Source: Natrialbaceae archaeon (GTDB lineage Archaea > Halobacteriota > Halobacteria > Halobacteriales > Natrialbaceae). Taken from it: 64,000 nt of DNA. Shown in pieces: positions 36,430 to 44,870 of the stretch; within the stretch, counting starts at the first letter, position 1; each line of letters begins with the position of its first letter. The position numbers were made by a program, and so were the translations under genes. The stretch spans positions 26,955 to 90,954 of the forward strand of contig PWMF01000022.1 of assembly GCA_003559215.1 (NCBI GenBank), read 5' to 3'. The notes below the pieces were generated by a model. It was not told the origin of the DNA, did no database searches, and saw only the letters and a program-made list of their open reading frames with translations.

Positions 36430-37599
36430 ATGCTGGATTTCGTCCAACTCGAGGCCGAGCTCGACCAGGAGGAGCGCATGATCCGGGACACGGCCCGGGA
36501 GTTCGTCGAGGAACACGTCAAACCCGACATCGGCGACCACTTCGAGGCCGGAACCTTCCCCGAGGAGCTCATCCCAAAGATGGGAGAGCTCGGCTTCTAC
36601 GCGCCGAACCTCGAGGGGTACGGCTCGCCGAACGTCTCGGAGACGGCCTACGGATTACTGATGCAGGAACTCGAGGCCGGCGACTCGGGACTGCGCTCGA
36701 TGGCCTCGGTCCAGGGCGCGCTCGTAATGTATCCGATCCACGCCTACGGCAGCGAGGCCCAAAAGGAGGAGTGGCTCCCGGCGATGGGCCGGGGCGAGGC
36801 GATCGGCTGTTTCGGGCTCACAGAACCCGAACACGGCTCGAATCCGTCGGCGATGGAGACGTACGCAGAGGCCGACGCGGACGGCTACGTGCTGAACGGC
36901 TCGAAGACCTGGATCACGAACTCGCCGATCGCCGACGTCGCCGTCGTCTGGGCGCGCGATCGCTCGAGCGAGGACGACCCCGTTCGCGGGTTCCTGGTCG
37001 AGACCCATCGGGACGGCGTCTCGACGAACAAGCTCACCGAAAAACTCTCGCTGCGCGCGTCGATCACGGGCGAGATCGGACTCAACGACGTTCGGGTTCC
37101 CGAGGAGAACGTCCTACCCGGCGTCTCCGGAATGAAGGGACCGCTGTCGTGTCTCACGCAGGCCCGCTACGGCATCGCCTGGGGTGCGGTCGGGGCCGCG
37201 CGGGACTGCTTCGAGGAGGCCCGCGCCTACGCCACCGAGCGCGAGCAGTTCGGCGGCCCGATCGGTCGGTTCCAGCTTCAACAGGAGAAGCTCGCCGAGA
37301 TGGCGACCCAGATCACCCTGGCCCAGCTGCTGGCCTACCGGCTCGCCGACCTCAAGGAGCGGGGAGAGATGCGTCCCCAGCACGTCTCGATGGCGAAGCG
37401 CAACAACGTCCGAACGGCCCGCGACCAGTCGCGGGTCGCTCGCGAGATACTCGGCGGGAACGGAATCACGACCGACTACTCGCCGATGCGCCACATGGCG
37501 AACATGGAGACGGTCTACACCTACGAGGGAACCCACGACATCCACACGCTCGTCCTCGGTGAGGAACTGACGGGCTTCCAGGCGTTCACGCAGCGGTAA
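36430..37599 (+). CDS. Acyl-CoA dehydrogenase, glutaryl-CoA dehydrogenase-like
   Basis: A 389-residue FAD flavoenzyme. It has the acyl-CoA dehydrogenase signatures GCFGLTEPEHGSNPS (about residues 130-144), SKTWITNSPIADV (about 158-170), QFGGPIGRFQLQQEKLAEMA (about 275-294) and the catalytic base in NMETVYTYEGTHDIHTL (about 358-374, Glu of YEGT). The SVQGALVMYPIHAYGSEAQK block (about 97-116) is the one seen in glutaryl-CoA dehydrogenases, which also decarboxylate. Whether the substrate is glutaryl-CoA or a short acyl-CoA is not certain. No ETF genes nearby. Leaderless start from the box at about 36400. Confidence 0.9.
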   Translation: MLDFVQLEAELDQEERMIRDTAREFVEEHVKPDIGDHFEAGTFPEELIPKMGELGFYAPNLEGYGSPNVSETAYGLLMQELEAGDSGLRSMASVQGALVMYPIHAYGSEAQKEEWLPAMGRGEAIGCFGLTEPEHGSNPSAMETYAEADADGYVLNGSKTWITNSPIADVAVVWARDRSSEDDPVRGFLVETHRDGVSTNKLTEKLSLRASITGEIGLNDVRVPEENVLPGVSGMKGPLSCLTQARYGIAWGAVGAARDCFEEARAYATEREQFGGPIGRFQLQQEKLAEMATQITLAQLLAYRLADLKERGEMRPQHVSMAKRNNVRTARDQSRVAREILGGNGITTDYSPMRHMANMETVYTYEGTHDIHTLVLGEELTGFQAFTQR

Positions 37600-37657
37600 C
37601 GATCCGAGGCGGCTGATCCGCTTCTCGCCGAAAACGACGTCCGACCGATCCGAGCCG

Positions 37658-39628
37658 CTAGATCTCGGAGACAACGTCATGGCTCTGTGCGAGCTGTTCG
37701 GCGTCCTCATCGAGCAGGGCGACGACGAGGTAGGGTGCGTACGATTCGAAGTACTCGACCAGCGCCGTGATCCGCTCGGCGTCGATCGCCTCGAGGGAGT
37801 CAAGCAGCATGAACGGCACCGTCTCATAGACATCGTGGACGAGATACCCCGCCAGGGCGAAGACCAGCCCCGTCACCTCCCGTTCGCTCTCGCTCAGGTG
37901 TTCGATCGCGTCCTCGTAGGCCGCGCCCTCCTCGGTGCTACGGACGATCTTGAGGTCGAACGAGGACCGCGACACCTTCCGACGGCCCTCGCGGACCTCC
38001 CGGGTGGTGCGGTCGATCCAGATCCGGTCGAGGTTGCTGTAGCCTAGCGTCTCGAGGAGGTTCTCCATGTGCTCGTTGAACGCCTCGACGGCGTCCTCCT
38101 CGATCCGATCGATACGGGTCCGCAGATCGGTCAGCTCCTCGGTCGCTTGCTCGCGGCGGCTCTCGAGGCCCTCGCGCTCGTCGAGCCGGTCCTCGACGTC
38201 GGCGATCTCCTCTTCGATCTCGTCGCGCTCGCGTTCCTTGCGCTCGAGTTCGAACTCGAGCTGGTTGACCTCGCGGTGTTGCTCGAGGATGTCCTCGGAG
38301 CCGTCGCTCTCGAGATCGTCGATCTCGCTCTCGAGGTCGTCGATCTCCTCGGTGAGTGACTCCCGATCGTCGGTGAGGTCGTCGATCCGGTCGCGCCGGC
38401 GCTCGATCTCGTCGTCGATCGAGTCGAGTCGACGATCCGCCCGGTCGTACTCCGTTCGGTTCTCGTTGATCTCGGTCAGCGTCGCCCGCTTCTCGTCGAG
38501 TTCGTCGTCGATCGCCGAGCGCTCCTCGAGTCGGTCCTGATGGACCCCGCGAAGCTGCTCGAGCGTGCTCTCGATCTGTTCGGTGGCGACCGACGAGCCG
38601 CAGGTCCAGCAGGTGACCGTCTCGGAGTCGGCGTCGCCCAGCAGCTGGTCGGTAACGGCGCCGCCGTCGTGACTGTGGTTGTCGTCGGTGTCGAGGAACT
38701 CGCCGGCCTCCTCGAGCAGTCGTTCGTTGAACTGTACCGTCCGCTGGAGCTGCGAGATCTCCTCGTTGAGGTCGTCCTTCTGGGCCTGTAGCGAGTCGAT
38801 CTCGGCTTCCAGTCGGCCGACGTCGGCTTCCTTGCCCGTCGAGAGCTCCTCGAGTTGCGCTTCGACTTCCTCGCGTTCGTCCTCGAGGGCCTCGATGCTC
38901 TCCCGTTCGGTGTCGATCCGGTTACGGGTGCGCTCGAGATCGGATCGCGTCTCCCGGAGTTCGTCCAGCTTCGTCTCGAGTTCGGACCGTTCCTCGCGGC
39001 GGGTTTCGACGTCGACGTTCGTCGCCTCGAGCTGTTCTTCGGCCTCCTCGAGTTCCTCGCGGAGCGACTCGATCTCGTCGCTCACTCGCGTTCGCTTCGC
39101 CTCGAGGTCAGGAAGCCGATCCTCGAGGTCGTCGAGTTCGTCGAGTTCGGCGTCGATACGCTGCTTTCGTTGTTCGAGCTGCTGGATTTCGGCCTTGATC
39201 GCGTCGGTGTCGACCGGGCGCATGATCAGGTCTCGGAGTTCGTCGCCCCGAGCGACGGCCCGGCGGGCCTCGTTGGACTCGAGCAAGAACGCGAACAGAT
39301 CTGCGATCTCCGGATCCTCGAGGTAGGGGTCGCCGTCGGTGACGACGGTGCCGTTTCGCCGATGGAGGGTCTGACGGTACTGCTCGTCACCGAATTCGAG
39401 GACGGCTTCGCCTTCCTTCGCGTCGGCCTTGAGGCTCGCCCGGTCGCTGCCGAGCGCGGCCATGATTCCCTGGAGCAGCGACGTTCTGTTGGTCGCGTTT
39501 CGACCGGCGAGCACGGTGATCCCCTGCTGGAACGAGACGGTCGTCTCCTCGATACCGCCGATATTGCTCACCGAGAGCGTCGTCTGATCGGGAGTCTCTC
39601 GATCCGGTACGTTCTGGCGCGTCTTCAT
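37658..39628 (-). CDS. Archaea-specific SMC-related coiled-coil protein (Sph-type)
   Basis: A 656-residue Rad50/SMC-like protein. Residues about 17-130 form the N-terminal head, 140-560 long coiled coils rich in Glu, Arg and Leu, with a CxxC hook at Cys340 and Cys343 (TVTCWTCGSS). The C-terminal head (about 580-656) has LSESEREVTGLVFAL at the signature position. The nucleotide motifs are altered: Walker A reads AGRNATNRTS without the usual Lys, and Walker B reads FMLLDSLE with Ser where SMC/Rad50 has catalytic Glu. It is preceded by rdfA with 72 bases between, presumably one operon, in line with haloarchaeal cell-shape genes. Start ATG 39628. Confidence 0.85.
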   Translation of the reverse strand: MKTRQNVPDRETPDQTTLSVSNIGGIEETTVSFQQGITVLAGRNATNRTSLLQGIMAALGSDRASLKADAKEGEAVLEFGDEQYRQTLHRRNGTVVTDGDPYLEDPEIADLFAFLLESNEARRAVARGDELRDLIMRPVDTDAIKAEIQQLEQRKQRIDAELDELDDLEDRLPDLEAKRTRVSDEIESLREELEEAEEQLEATNVDVETRREERSELETKLDELRETRSDLERTRNRIDTERESIEALEDEREEVEAQLEELSTGKEADVGRLEAEIDSLQAQKDDLNEEISQLQRTVQFNERLLEEAGEFLDTDDNHSHDGGAVTDQLLGDADSETVTCWTCGSSVATEQIESTLEQLRGVHQDRLEERSAIDDELDEKRATLTEINENRTEYDRADRRLDSIDDEIERRRDRIDDLTDDRESLTEEIDDLESEIDDLESDGSEDILEQHREVNQLEFELERKERERDEIEEEIADVEDRLDEREGLESRREQATEELTDLRTRIDRIEEDAVEAFNEHMENLLETLGYSNLDRIWIDRTTREVREGRRKVSRSSFDLKIVRSTEEGAAYEDAIEHLSESEREVTGLVFALAGYLVHDVYETVPFMLLDSLEAIDAERITALVEYFESYAPYLVVALLDEDAEQLAQSHDVVSEI

Positions 39629-39700
39629 ACAACCGGGTAGCGCGGCTGGACAAATAGGTATTGTCCATTCACGTTCCAACAGGGCCGGGTTCGGTTCGCA

Positions 39701-40309
39701 TCAAGCCGAGCAGTCGCAGGCTCGCTCCTCGAGGAGTTCGCGGACCGTATACTGCTGTTGGCACTCCTCGCAGGTTACCGTCACGGAGACGAGCACGTCG
39801 AACTCGCCGACATCGACGACGTCGTTGCGTCGGAGCTGGGCGATCGTATCGCCCGTGACTGCTTCGGTCCGGTTCTGGAGCGCACCTAGTTTCTCCTCGG
39901 CTCGCTCGAGACGTTCCTCGTCGCTCGGCGTCGCGAGTTCGGCCTCGAGACACTTGGTGAGGTGGTTGTAGACGGTCTGGTGGGAGACGAAGTCCGACTC
40001 GACGTCGTCGACGGGGATGCCGTCGCGCTCGAGTTCGTTGCGCGTCTGGACCCGCGTCCCGCTCGTAACGTCGTCGGCGCTGAGCAGCCGATAGGTGTTC
40101 TCGATCTCCCCTTGCTTGTACGAGACGCCGGCAGTCTCGAACGCCGCCTCGAGGATCCGCTGGTTGACGATCGTCGCCAGCTCTCGCGTACTGTACTGTT
40201 CGTCGCCCGCTCCGGTCCAGTACGAGACCAGATCCTCGTCGAGCCCCGAAAGCGAGTACGCCTCGGCGACTCGACCGAGCTTGCAACACGTCGCGTCACG
40301 GTCAGCCAT
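39701..40309 (-). CDS. rdfA: Rod-determining factor RdfA
   Basis: A 202-residue haloarchaeal protein. N-terminal CCKLGRVAEAYSLSGLDEDL is characteristic of RdfA, a factor for the rod shape in Haloferax. The middle is helical and winged-helix-like (TNRILEAAF-type helices, then DFVSHQTVYNHLTKCLEAEL). The C-terminus is a zinc ribbon: VTCEECQQQY (about residues 179-188) and ERACDCSA (about 195-202). It probably regulates or partners the SMC-like protein encoded next. The start ATG 40309 has CCCTTTTTGC about 26 bases upstream, so the transcript is probably leaderless and includes the SMC-like gene. Confidence 0.82.
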   Translation of the reverse strand: MADRDATCCKLGRVAEAYSLSGLDEDLVSYWTGAGDEQYSTRELATIVNQRILEAAFETAGVSYKQGEIENTYRLLSADDVTSGTRVQTRNELERDGIPVDDVESDFVSHQTVYNHLTKCLEAELATPSDEERLERAEEKLGALQNRTEAVTGDTIAQLRRNDVVDVGEFDVLVSVTVTCEECQQQYTVRELLEERACDCSA

Positions 40310-40752
40310 TGGTACGGCGAACGGCGTACCAAGCAAAAAGGGTTCCGAGACTACAATCTGTTTACACAGGTATGTCCGTAATCCGAACTGGAAGACCGTC
40401 AGAAAGTACCAGGTTATCATAATTATAATAGAACAGGTACCTCGAGTGAACTGCACTGGTTCGGCTACGATCGAAGCGCGATATCACGGGATATAGACCT
40501 GAACGAGTATTGTTAATTATTGGGATTTATTGGCGTATTAAAGGCCTAATTGGAAGGTATCGACGTATACGTGGCCACGGCACTCGATCATTGTATTTTA
40601 GAGGGGTTGCAACATCGTTGTGCTTGTAATATACATCAGTATACATATGATACGTGCCCTATGAGAGATATATGATTTGTCTCAGCGATGGCGGCCAAAG
40701 AACCCCGCACCGGTTCCGCGAGTTTATATACCAAACCGAGGCCAACCGGGGT
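40310..40752. other. AT-rich divergent intergenic region of 440 bp
   Basis: It separates rdfA from the DUF3006-like gene and is the most AT-rich stretch of the window (40500-40680 includes GTTAATTATTGGGATTTATT and several TATA-like octamers such as ATACATCAGTATACATATG near 40634). No coding frame. The left end holds the rdfA promoter and the right end the TTTATATA of the next gene. Several unassigned TATA-like sites leave room for a non-coding transcript. Confidence 0.5.
40723..40730 (+). promoter_or_regulatory. TATA box TTTATATA
   Basis: Consensus archaeal TATA box centred 26 bases before ATG 40753. It decides that start against an in-frame ATG at 40654 and implies a leaderless mRNA. Confidence 0.7.
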
Positions 40753-41094
40753 ATGACAGACCAACCAAAACTGTCACGACGAACCGCCCTTCGAACCGCC
40801 GGCGCTCTCGGGATCGCTTCGATCGTCGGCTCGAGCGCGGCCAGTGCGCGCTCGGAATCAGCCTCGAGCGAGGGCGTCGATCAGTACGTCGGCGTCGTCG
40901 ATCGGATCGTGGACGGCCGACACGTCGTGATCCTGCTCGAGGAGGACAACCGGGTGGTCGACCAGCTCGTTGTCGGCGTCGACGAGTTCGAGGAGATCGA
41001 CGAGCGGGATATTTTGCTCGTTGTCGTCGAGGACGGAAGGCTCCGTAGCTACCAGCACCTTCCCGAAAAACCAGAAAGCACCGGGCGTCCCTGA
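40753..41094 (+). CDS. Exported DUF3006-like small protein
   Basis: A 113-residue protein. Residues 7-32 are a twin-arginine-type signal (SRRTALRTAGALGIASIVGS). The mature part (about 42-95: GVVDRIVDGRHVVILLEEDN, then VDEFEEIDERDILLVVVEDG) follows DUF3006, a small beta barrel related to SH3-like folds. Function is unknown. Such proteins are often encoded near exported hydrolases, but none is beside it here. Confidence 0.7.
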   Translation: MTDQPKLSRRTALRTAGALGIASIVGSSAASARSESASSEGVDQYVGVVDRIVDGRHVVILLEEDNRVVDQLVVGVDEFEEIDERDILLVVVEDGRLRSYQHLPEKPESTGRP

Positions 41095-41224
41095 CCGACA
41101 TCGAGGGCGAATCAGCCCGTTCGCGACAACCCGAGCGGCGGCGACATGACCTGCACTCGAGAACGAAATCGGTCGCCGACGGTGGTAGTCCGCGCTCAAG
41201 CGTCCGTCGACAACACGGGCATCA

Positions 41225-41899
41225 CTACTTCGGGCGACGGTTCGAACGGGGCCGCTCACCATGGCGATCGGAACTCGTTTGATCGTCGCCGCCGAAGCCC
41301 GCGCTGATGATCCGCGTCAGCGCCGACTCAGTGCTCTCGTCGAGCTCGGTTACGTCGTCGGGGTCAACCTCGAGCACGAAGCCCGTCGAAATGTTCGGCG
41401 CCGTCGGTAGGAACAGCATCACTCGGTCGTCCGCGGTCTGGTGGCCGGTCTTGAACGCGGTCATCCGGACCCCGCGCCAGATCTCGAGTTTAACCGGTCC
41501 CTGTACGGACTCGGAGCCGACCGTCACCTCGGTCGTCGTCTTCGAGGCGTTGTAGACGAGGCGTAACCCCGGTACGCGGTTCGCAGCGCGGTCGATCCAG
41601 GCCTCGAACAGCTCCCCGGCCGTCGTCCGCGCGAGGTGGCCGAGCAGGTACATCAACGCGGCGACGATCGAGAGCACGATGACGACGCGCAACAGCCCTG
41701 CGACGATCTCGCGTGCGCGGTCGCCGACGCCGGGAAGGACCGGCTCGAGAACGGCGCTGTCGAGCAGCATCGTCGGAACGAACGTCGAGACGAACGAGTA
41801 GAGCACGTAGACGAGAAACGCCGTGATGGCGATCGGAACGATGACGACGAGGCCGCGCCCGAAGTCTCGTTTCCACGTGTTCGGGTCGGTTCGTTCCAC
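41225..41899 (-). CDS. DUF502-family membrane protein
   Basis: A 224-residue protein with two strong membrane helices (about residues 15-38 and 63-86) followed by a beta-rich cytosolic or external domain. The markers are RAANRVPGLRLVYNASKTTT and the FLPTAPNISTGFVLEVDPDD strand, typical of DUF502. GTG 41899 is used as start because the pseudo-symmetric CCTATTCATAGG box is about 25 bases upstream. A longer frame to 42022 overlaps msrA. The role is unknown. The C-terminus is basic and disordered (GERPRSNRRPK). Confidence 0.78.
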   Translation of the reverse strand: MERTDPNTWKRDFGRGLVVIVPIAITAFLVYVLYSFVSTFVPTMLLDSAVLEPVLPGVGDRAREIVAGLLRVVIVLSIVAALMYLLGHLARTTAGELFEAWIDRAANRVPGLRLVYNASKTTTEVTVGSESVQGPVKLEIWRGVRMTAFKTGHQTADDRVMLFLPTAPNISTGFVLEVDPDDVTELDESTESALTRIISAGFGGDDQTSSDRHGERPRSNRRPK

Positions 41900-41954
41900 A
41901 CGTACGGGTAGACGCCTCGTCCTATGAATAGGTTTAGATCGCGATCGAGCGAGA

Positions 41955-42620
41955 TCAAAGCGTTCGCCGAAGTTCCGCGAGAAGGGGTGCCGGAAGATCC
42001 AGCCCCGCCAGCAGCGCCTCACGCTGGCTCCGATCGCCGTGTCCGGCCACGAACCCGTTCAGTCGCGCGACGACCGTCGAGTCGACGAACGAGTCGCCGT
42101 ACAGCGTCTCGAGTTCGTCCCCGACGGTCGGTCTCGAGCGGAGCTCGTACTTCTGGTGGGACGGCTCGGCCGAGTAAAACTCCGAGAGCCGTTCGATATC
42201 GGTCGCCGGCGACCGTCCGGTTCGCTCCGCGATCGCGGCCCGTTCCCGACGGGCGATCTCGTACTGGTCGTCGTCGTGAGCGAGGACGACGCTGCGGTAC
42301 TGTCGCTTCGGGGCGCTCGAGTGCCAGTCGTGGTTCGTCCAGAACGTCTCGAGAAGCTCCTCGTAGGACAGCAACTCGGGGTCGTAGACGACCTGGACGA
42401 CCTCGGTGTGATCGCCCAGTGCGAAGTAGGTCGGATCAGATTCGGTTCCGCCTGCGTACCCGACCCGAGTTCGGGCGACGCCCTCGAGCGCGCCGAAGCG
42501 GGCGTCGGGTCCCCAGAAACAGCCCACCCCGAACGTCGCCGTCTCGATCCCGCTCGGGAGCTCGAGCGGGGCGTCCTCGAGCAACGCCGGCTCATCGAGC
42601 GCGGACTCAGTCGGATCCAT
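41955..42620 (-). CDS. msrA: Peptide methionine sulfoxide reductase MsrA
   Basis: A 221-residue enzyme reducing the S-form of methionine sulfoxide. The catalytic GCFWG is intact (GVGCFWGPDARFGAL, about residues 31-45; Cys34). VGYAGGTESDPTY and the Asp/His block DHTEVVQVVYDPE also fit. A recycling cysteine is not obvious after the motif, so regeneration may rely on a thioredoxin directly. The start ATG 42620 is preferred. The protein ends in an unusual C-terminal extension of about 30 residues rich in Leu (QREALLAGLDLPAPLLAELR). Confidence 0.93.
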   Translation of the reverse strand: MDPTESALDEPALLEDAPLELPSGIETATFGVGCFWGPDARFGALEGVARTRVGYAGGTESDPTYFALGDHTEVVQVVYDPELLSYEELLETFWTNHDWHSSAPKRQYRSVVLAHDDDQYEIARRERAAIAERTGRSPATDIERLSEFYSAEPSHQKYELRSRPTVGDELETLYGDSFVDSTVVARLNGFVAGHGDRSQREALLAGLDLPAPLLAELRRTL

Positions 42621-42729
42621 ACTCGCTCTTCGGCCCGAGACTGATGGGGCTGTCGCCGTCCGACGGGCGAGTCCGTGTCCGATCGGCACGTGCAGCCCCT
42701 AGCTCCTCGTCGGTGGCTCTGCGGACGTT

Positions 42730-43629
42730 ATGGGAACAGTTGACGTAGCGATCGGCGTCGACGCGGACTGCGTCGCCGGCTGGCTCGGCTCGTACGGCGG
42801 CGAGGACTCGCCCGCTGACCTCTCTCGAGGACTGTCGGCCGGAAGCGAGGGCATCCCGCGGATGCTCGCGCTGTTCGAAGAGCAAAACATCGAGTCCTCC
42901 TGGTACGTCCCCGGTCACACGATCGAGACCTTCCGCGACGAGATCGAGGCGGTCGCGGCCGCGGGCCACGAGCTCGGGGTGCACGGCTACTCCCACGAGA
43001 ACCCGACCGATCTCTCGCGGGAGCAAGAAGACGAGATCCTCGAGGTTTCGATCGAGCTAATCGAGGACGTCACCGGCTCCGAACCGGTCGGCCACCGGGC
43101 CAGCTGGTGGGAGTTCAGCGAGAACACCCCCGACTTCGTCGAGAAGCACGGCTTCGAGTACGACAGCAGTCTGATCGAACGGCAGTTCGAACCGGGCTGG
43201 ATGCGCAAGGGCGACAGCTGGGAGAAGATCGACTACGACAAAGATCCGGAGGCGTGGATGGAGCCGTACCGGTACGGCGAGGAGACCGACATCGTCGAGA
43301 TCCCGATCAGCTGGTACCGCGACGATATCCCGCCGATGCTGTTTATCAAGCAGCCGGTCTACCACGCCGGCTACAAGGACCCCGAAATGATGTACGAACA
43401 GTACTACAAGCGCCAGTTCGGCTACCTCTACAACCGGCGGGGATCGGGCGTCTACACCTTCACGATCCACCCCGACCTCCACGGGCTTCCGCATATGATC
43501 CCGCTGTTCGAGGAATTCATCCAGTACGTCAAGAGCCACGAGAACGCGCAGTTCGTCACCCTCGAGACGATCGCCGAGCGGTTCAGGGACGACCCCTCAA
43601 TATACGAAAGCGAGAGTAACTACGTCTAA
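42730..43629 (+). CDS. Polysaccharide deacetylase-family protein (NodB/PuuE-like)
   Basis: A 299-residue NodB-fold enzyme. Motif 1 is the metal Asp in GVDADCVAGW (about residues 9-18). Motif 2 is HELGVHGYSHENPTDLSREQ (His-x3-His, about 78-97). Motif 3 is VGHRASWWEFSENT (about 119-132). The C-terminal His is in YTFTIHPDLHGLPHMIP. The long WMEPYRYGEETDIVEIPISW insert resembles the PuuE allantoinase-like branch. So either a deacetylase or a cyclic amide hydrolase is possible. It faces the ATP-grasp/asparagine-synthase-like pair, separated by 38 bases in convergent orientation, and is divergent from msrA. Confidence 0.82.
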   Translation: MGTVDVAIGVDADCVAGWLGSYGGEDSPADLSRGLSAGSEGIPRMLALFEEQNIESSWYVPGHTIETFRDEIEAVAAAGHELGVHGYSHENPTDLSREQEDEILEVSIELIEDVTGSEPVGHRASWWEFSENTPDFVEKHGFEYDSSLIERQFEPGWMRKGDSWEKIDYDKDPEAWMEPYRYGEETDIVEIPISWYRDDIPPMLFIKQPVYHAGYKDPEMMYEQYYKRQFGYLYNRRGSGVYTFTIHPDLHGLPHMIPLFEEFIQYVKSHENAQFVTLETIAERFRDDPSIYESESNYV

Positions 43630-43667
43630 CGAACGACTCTCGAGAGCGGTCGCGTCGACGGCGTCGG

Positions 43668-44870
43668 TCAGCCGAGTCGTCGTCCGACGGCGTCCTCGAG
43701 TTCGGTCCGGACCTGACGGACGATCGGCATGGGATCGTCGCGGTGAAGGAAGTCGAACGACCGGTCCTCGACGCACGACCTGACGATCTCGCCGGCCCGT
43801 CCCGGGAGGGAGGGTCGCTCGACGAACGGCGACTCCTCGCGGGCGACGCTGACGAGGTGCTCGAGTTCGCCGTAGAGATAGTGGGTGCTGACACCGGTCT
43901 CGTAGCTGGGATCGATCAGTTCGCTGCGACCGGTGGCGGCCAGCCAGTACCAGGCCGGGAAGTCGGCCCCCGCCTTGACCGCACAGGCCAGGGACTGCCA
44001 CATACGCGGGTTGATCTCGACGATCGAGAACTCGCCCGTCTCGGCGTCCTCGATGTACTCGATGCAGGCCAGCCCGTGCCACTCGAGTTCGTCGAGGATC
44101 GCCCGGCCCGCTTCCTCGAGTTCGGGGATGTGGACCGACTCGCGGTAGACCCCGCCGCTGCCTGTGTAGGAGTCGCCCCGGAGCTGGCGGTGCTGGAAGG
44201 TGCCGAGGGCCTCGCCGTGCTCGTACAGGGCACCGAAGACGTATTCGCCGGCTCCCTCGACGTACTCCTGGACGATCGGCTCGTGGCCCATCTTCTCGAT
44301 CAGCGCGTCCGTATCGGGCGTCTCGCCGGGTGCGATGTGCTCGACGGATTTGGCGATCTTCGAGTCCTCGAGTTCGAACTCCTCGAGGTAGGTGTCGGTA
44401 AGTAGGTTGTAGCGGGACTTGACGATCCGGTTGTCACTCCAGTCGTCGACCTCGGTCAGGAGCTTCGTCTCGGGAATCGCCACGCCCGCATCGGTCGCGA
44501 TCTCCGCGAGCCGTTTTCGATCGTGGACGTTGCGAAGCATCTCTATCGGCGGGACGACGAGGTCGACGTGGCGGTCGAACGCCTCGTACTCCCGCGAGAG
44601 GATGTACGTATCGTGCGGGCGATGGGGAATGATCGTTCGAACGTCCGGACGGGCGGCCAGGCCGAGCAGCGCGTCCCGGTAGGCCGGGAGGTCGCTCGGC
44701 GGTGGCACGAGCGCGGCCTCGTCGCAGTACCGCGAGGCGGTGACGCTGAGGTTCATGTCGTCGACAGCGGCGATCGTGTACACACCTTTCGATCCCAGCG
44801 AGCGGACCGAGGTGTACCCGTGTGGATATCTGGATGCAGGAATGACGACCGCGTCGCGTTCGTCACTCAA
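43668..44870 (-). CDS. ATP-grasp carboxylate-amine ligase
   Basis: A 400-residue ATP-grasp enzyme. The pre-ATP-grasp domain carries VIPASRYPHGYTSVRSLGS. The ATP-binding part starts at KRLAEIATDAGVAIPETKLL (about residues 112-131) with the lid lysine in NRIVKSRYN (about 146) and QEYVEGAGEYVFGALYEHGE (about 199-218). The metal-binding ACIEYIEDAETGEFSIVEIN with ENPRMW-type ending NPRMWQSLACA lies around 264-292. It joins a carboxylate to an amine through an acyl-phosphate. It begins within the last eight bases of the asparagine-synthase-like gene (ATGAGTGA), so the two are translationally coupled. The substrate is unknown. Confidence 0.88.
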   Translation of the reverse strand: MSDERDAVVIPASRYPHGYTSVRSLGSKGVYTIAAVDDMNLSVTASRYCDEAALVPPPSDLPAYRDALLGLAARPDVRTIIPHRPHDTYILSREYEAFDRHVDLVVPPIEMLRNVHDRKRLAEIATDAGVAIPETKLLTEVDDWSDNRIVKSRYNLLTDTYLEEFELEDSKIAKSVEHIAPGETPDTDALIEKMGHEPIVQEYVEGAGEYVFGALYEHGEALGTFQHRQLRGDSYTGSGGVYRESVHIPELEEAGRAILDELEWHGLACIEYIEDAETGEFSIVEINPRMWQSLACAVKAGADFPAWYWLAATGRSELIDPSYETGVSTHYLYGELEHLVSVAREESPFVERPSLPGRAGEIVRSCVEDRSFDFLHRDDPMPIVRQVRTELEDAVGRRLG

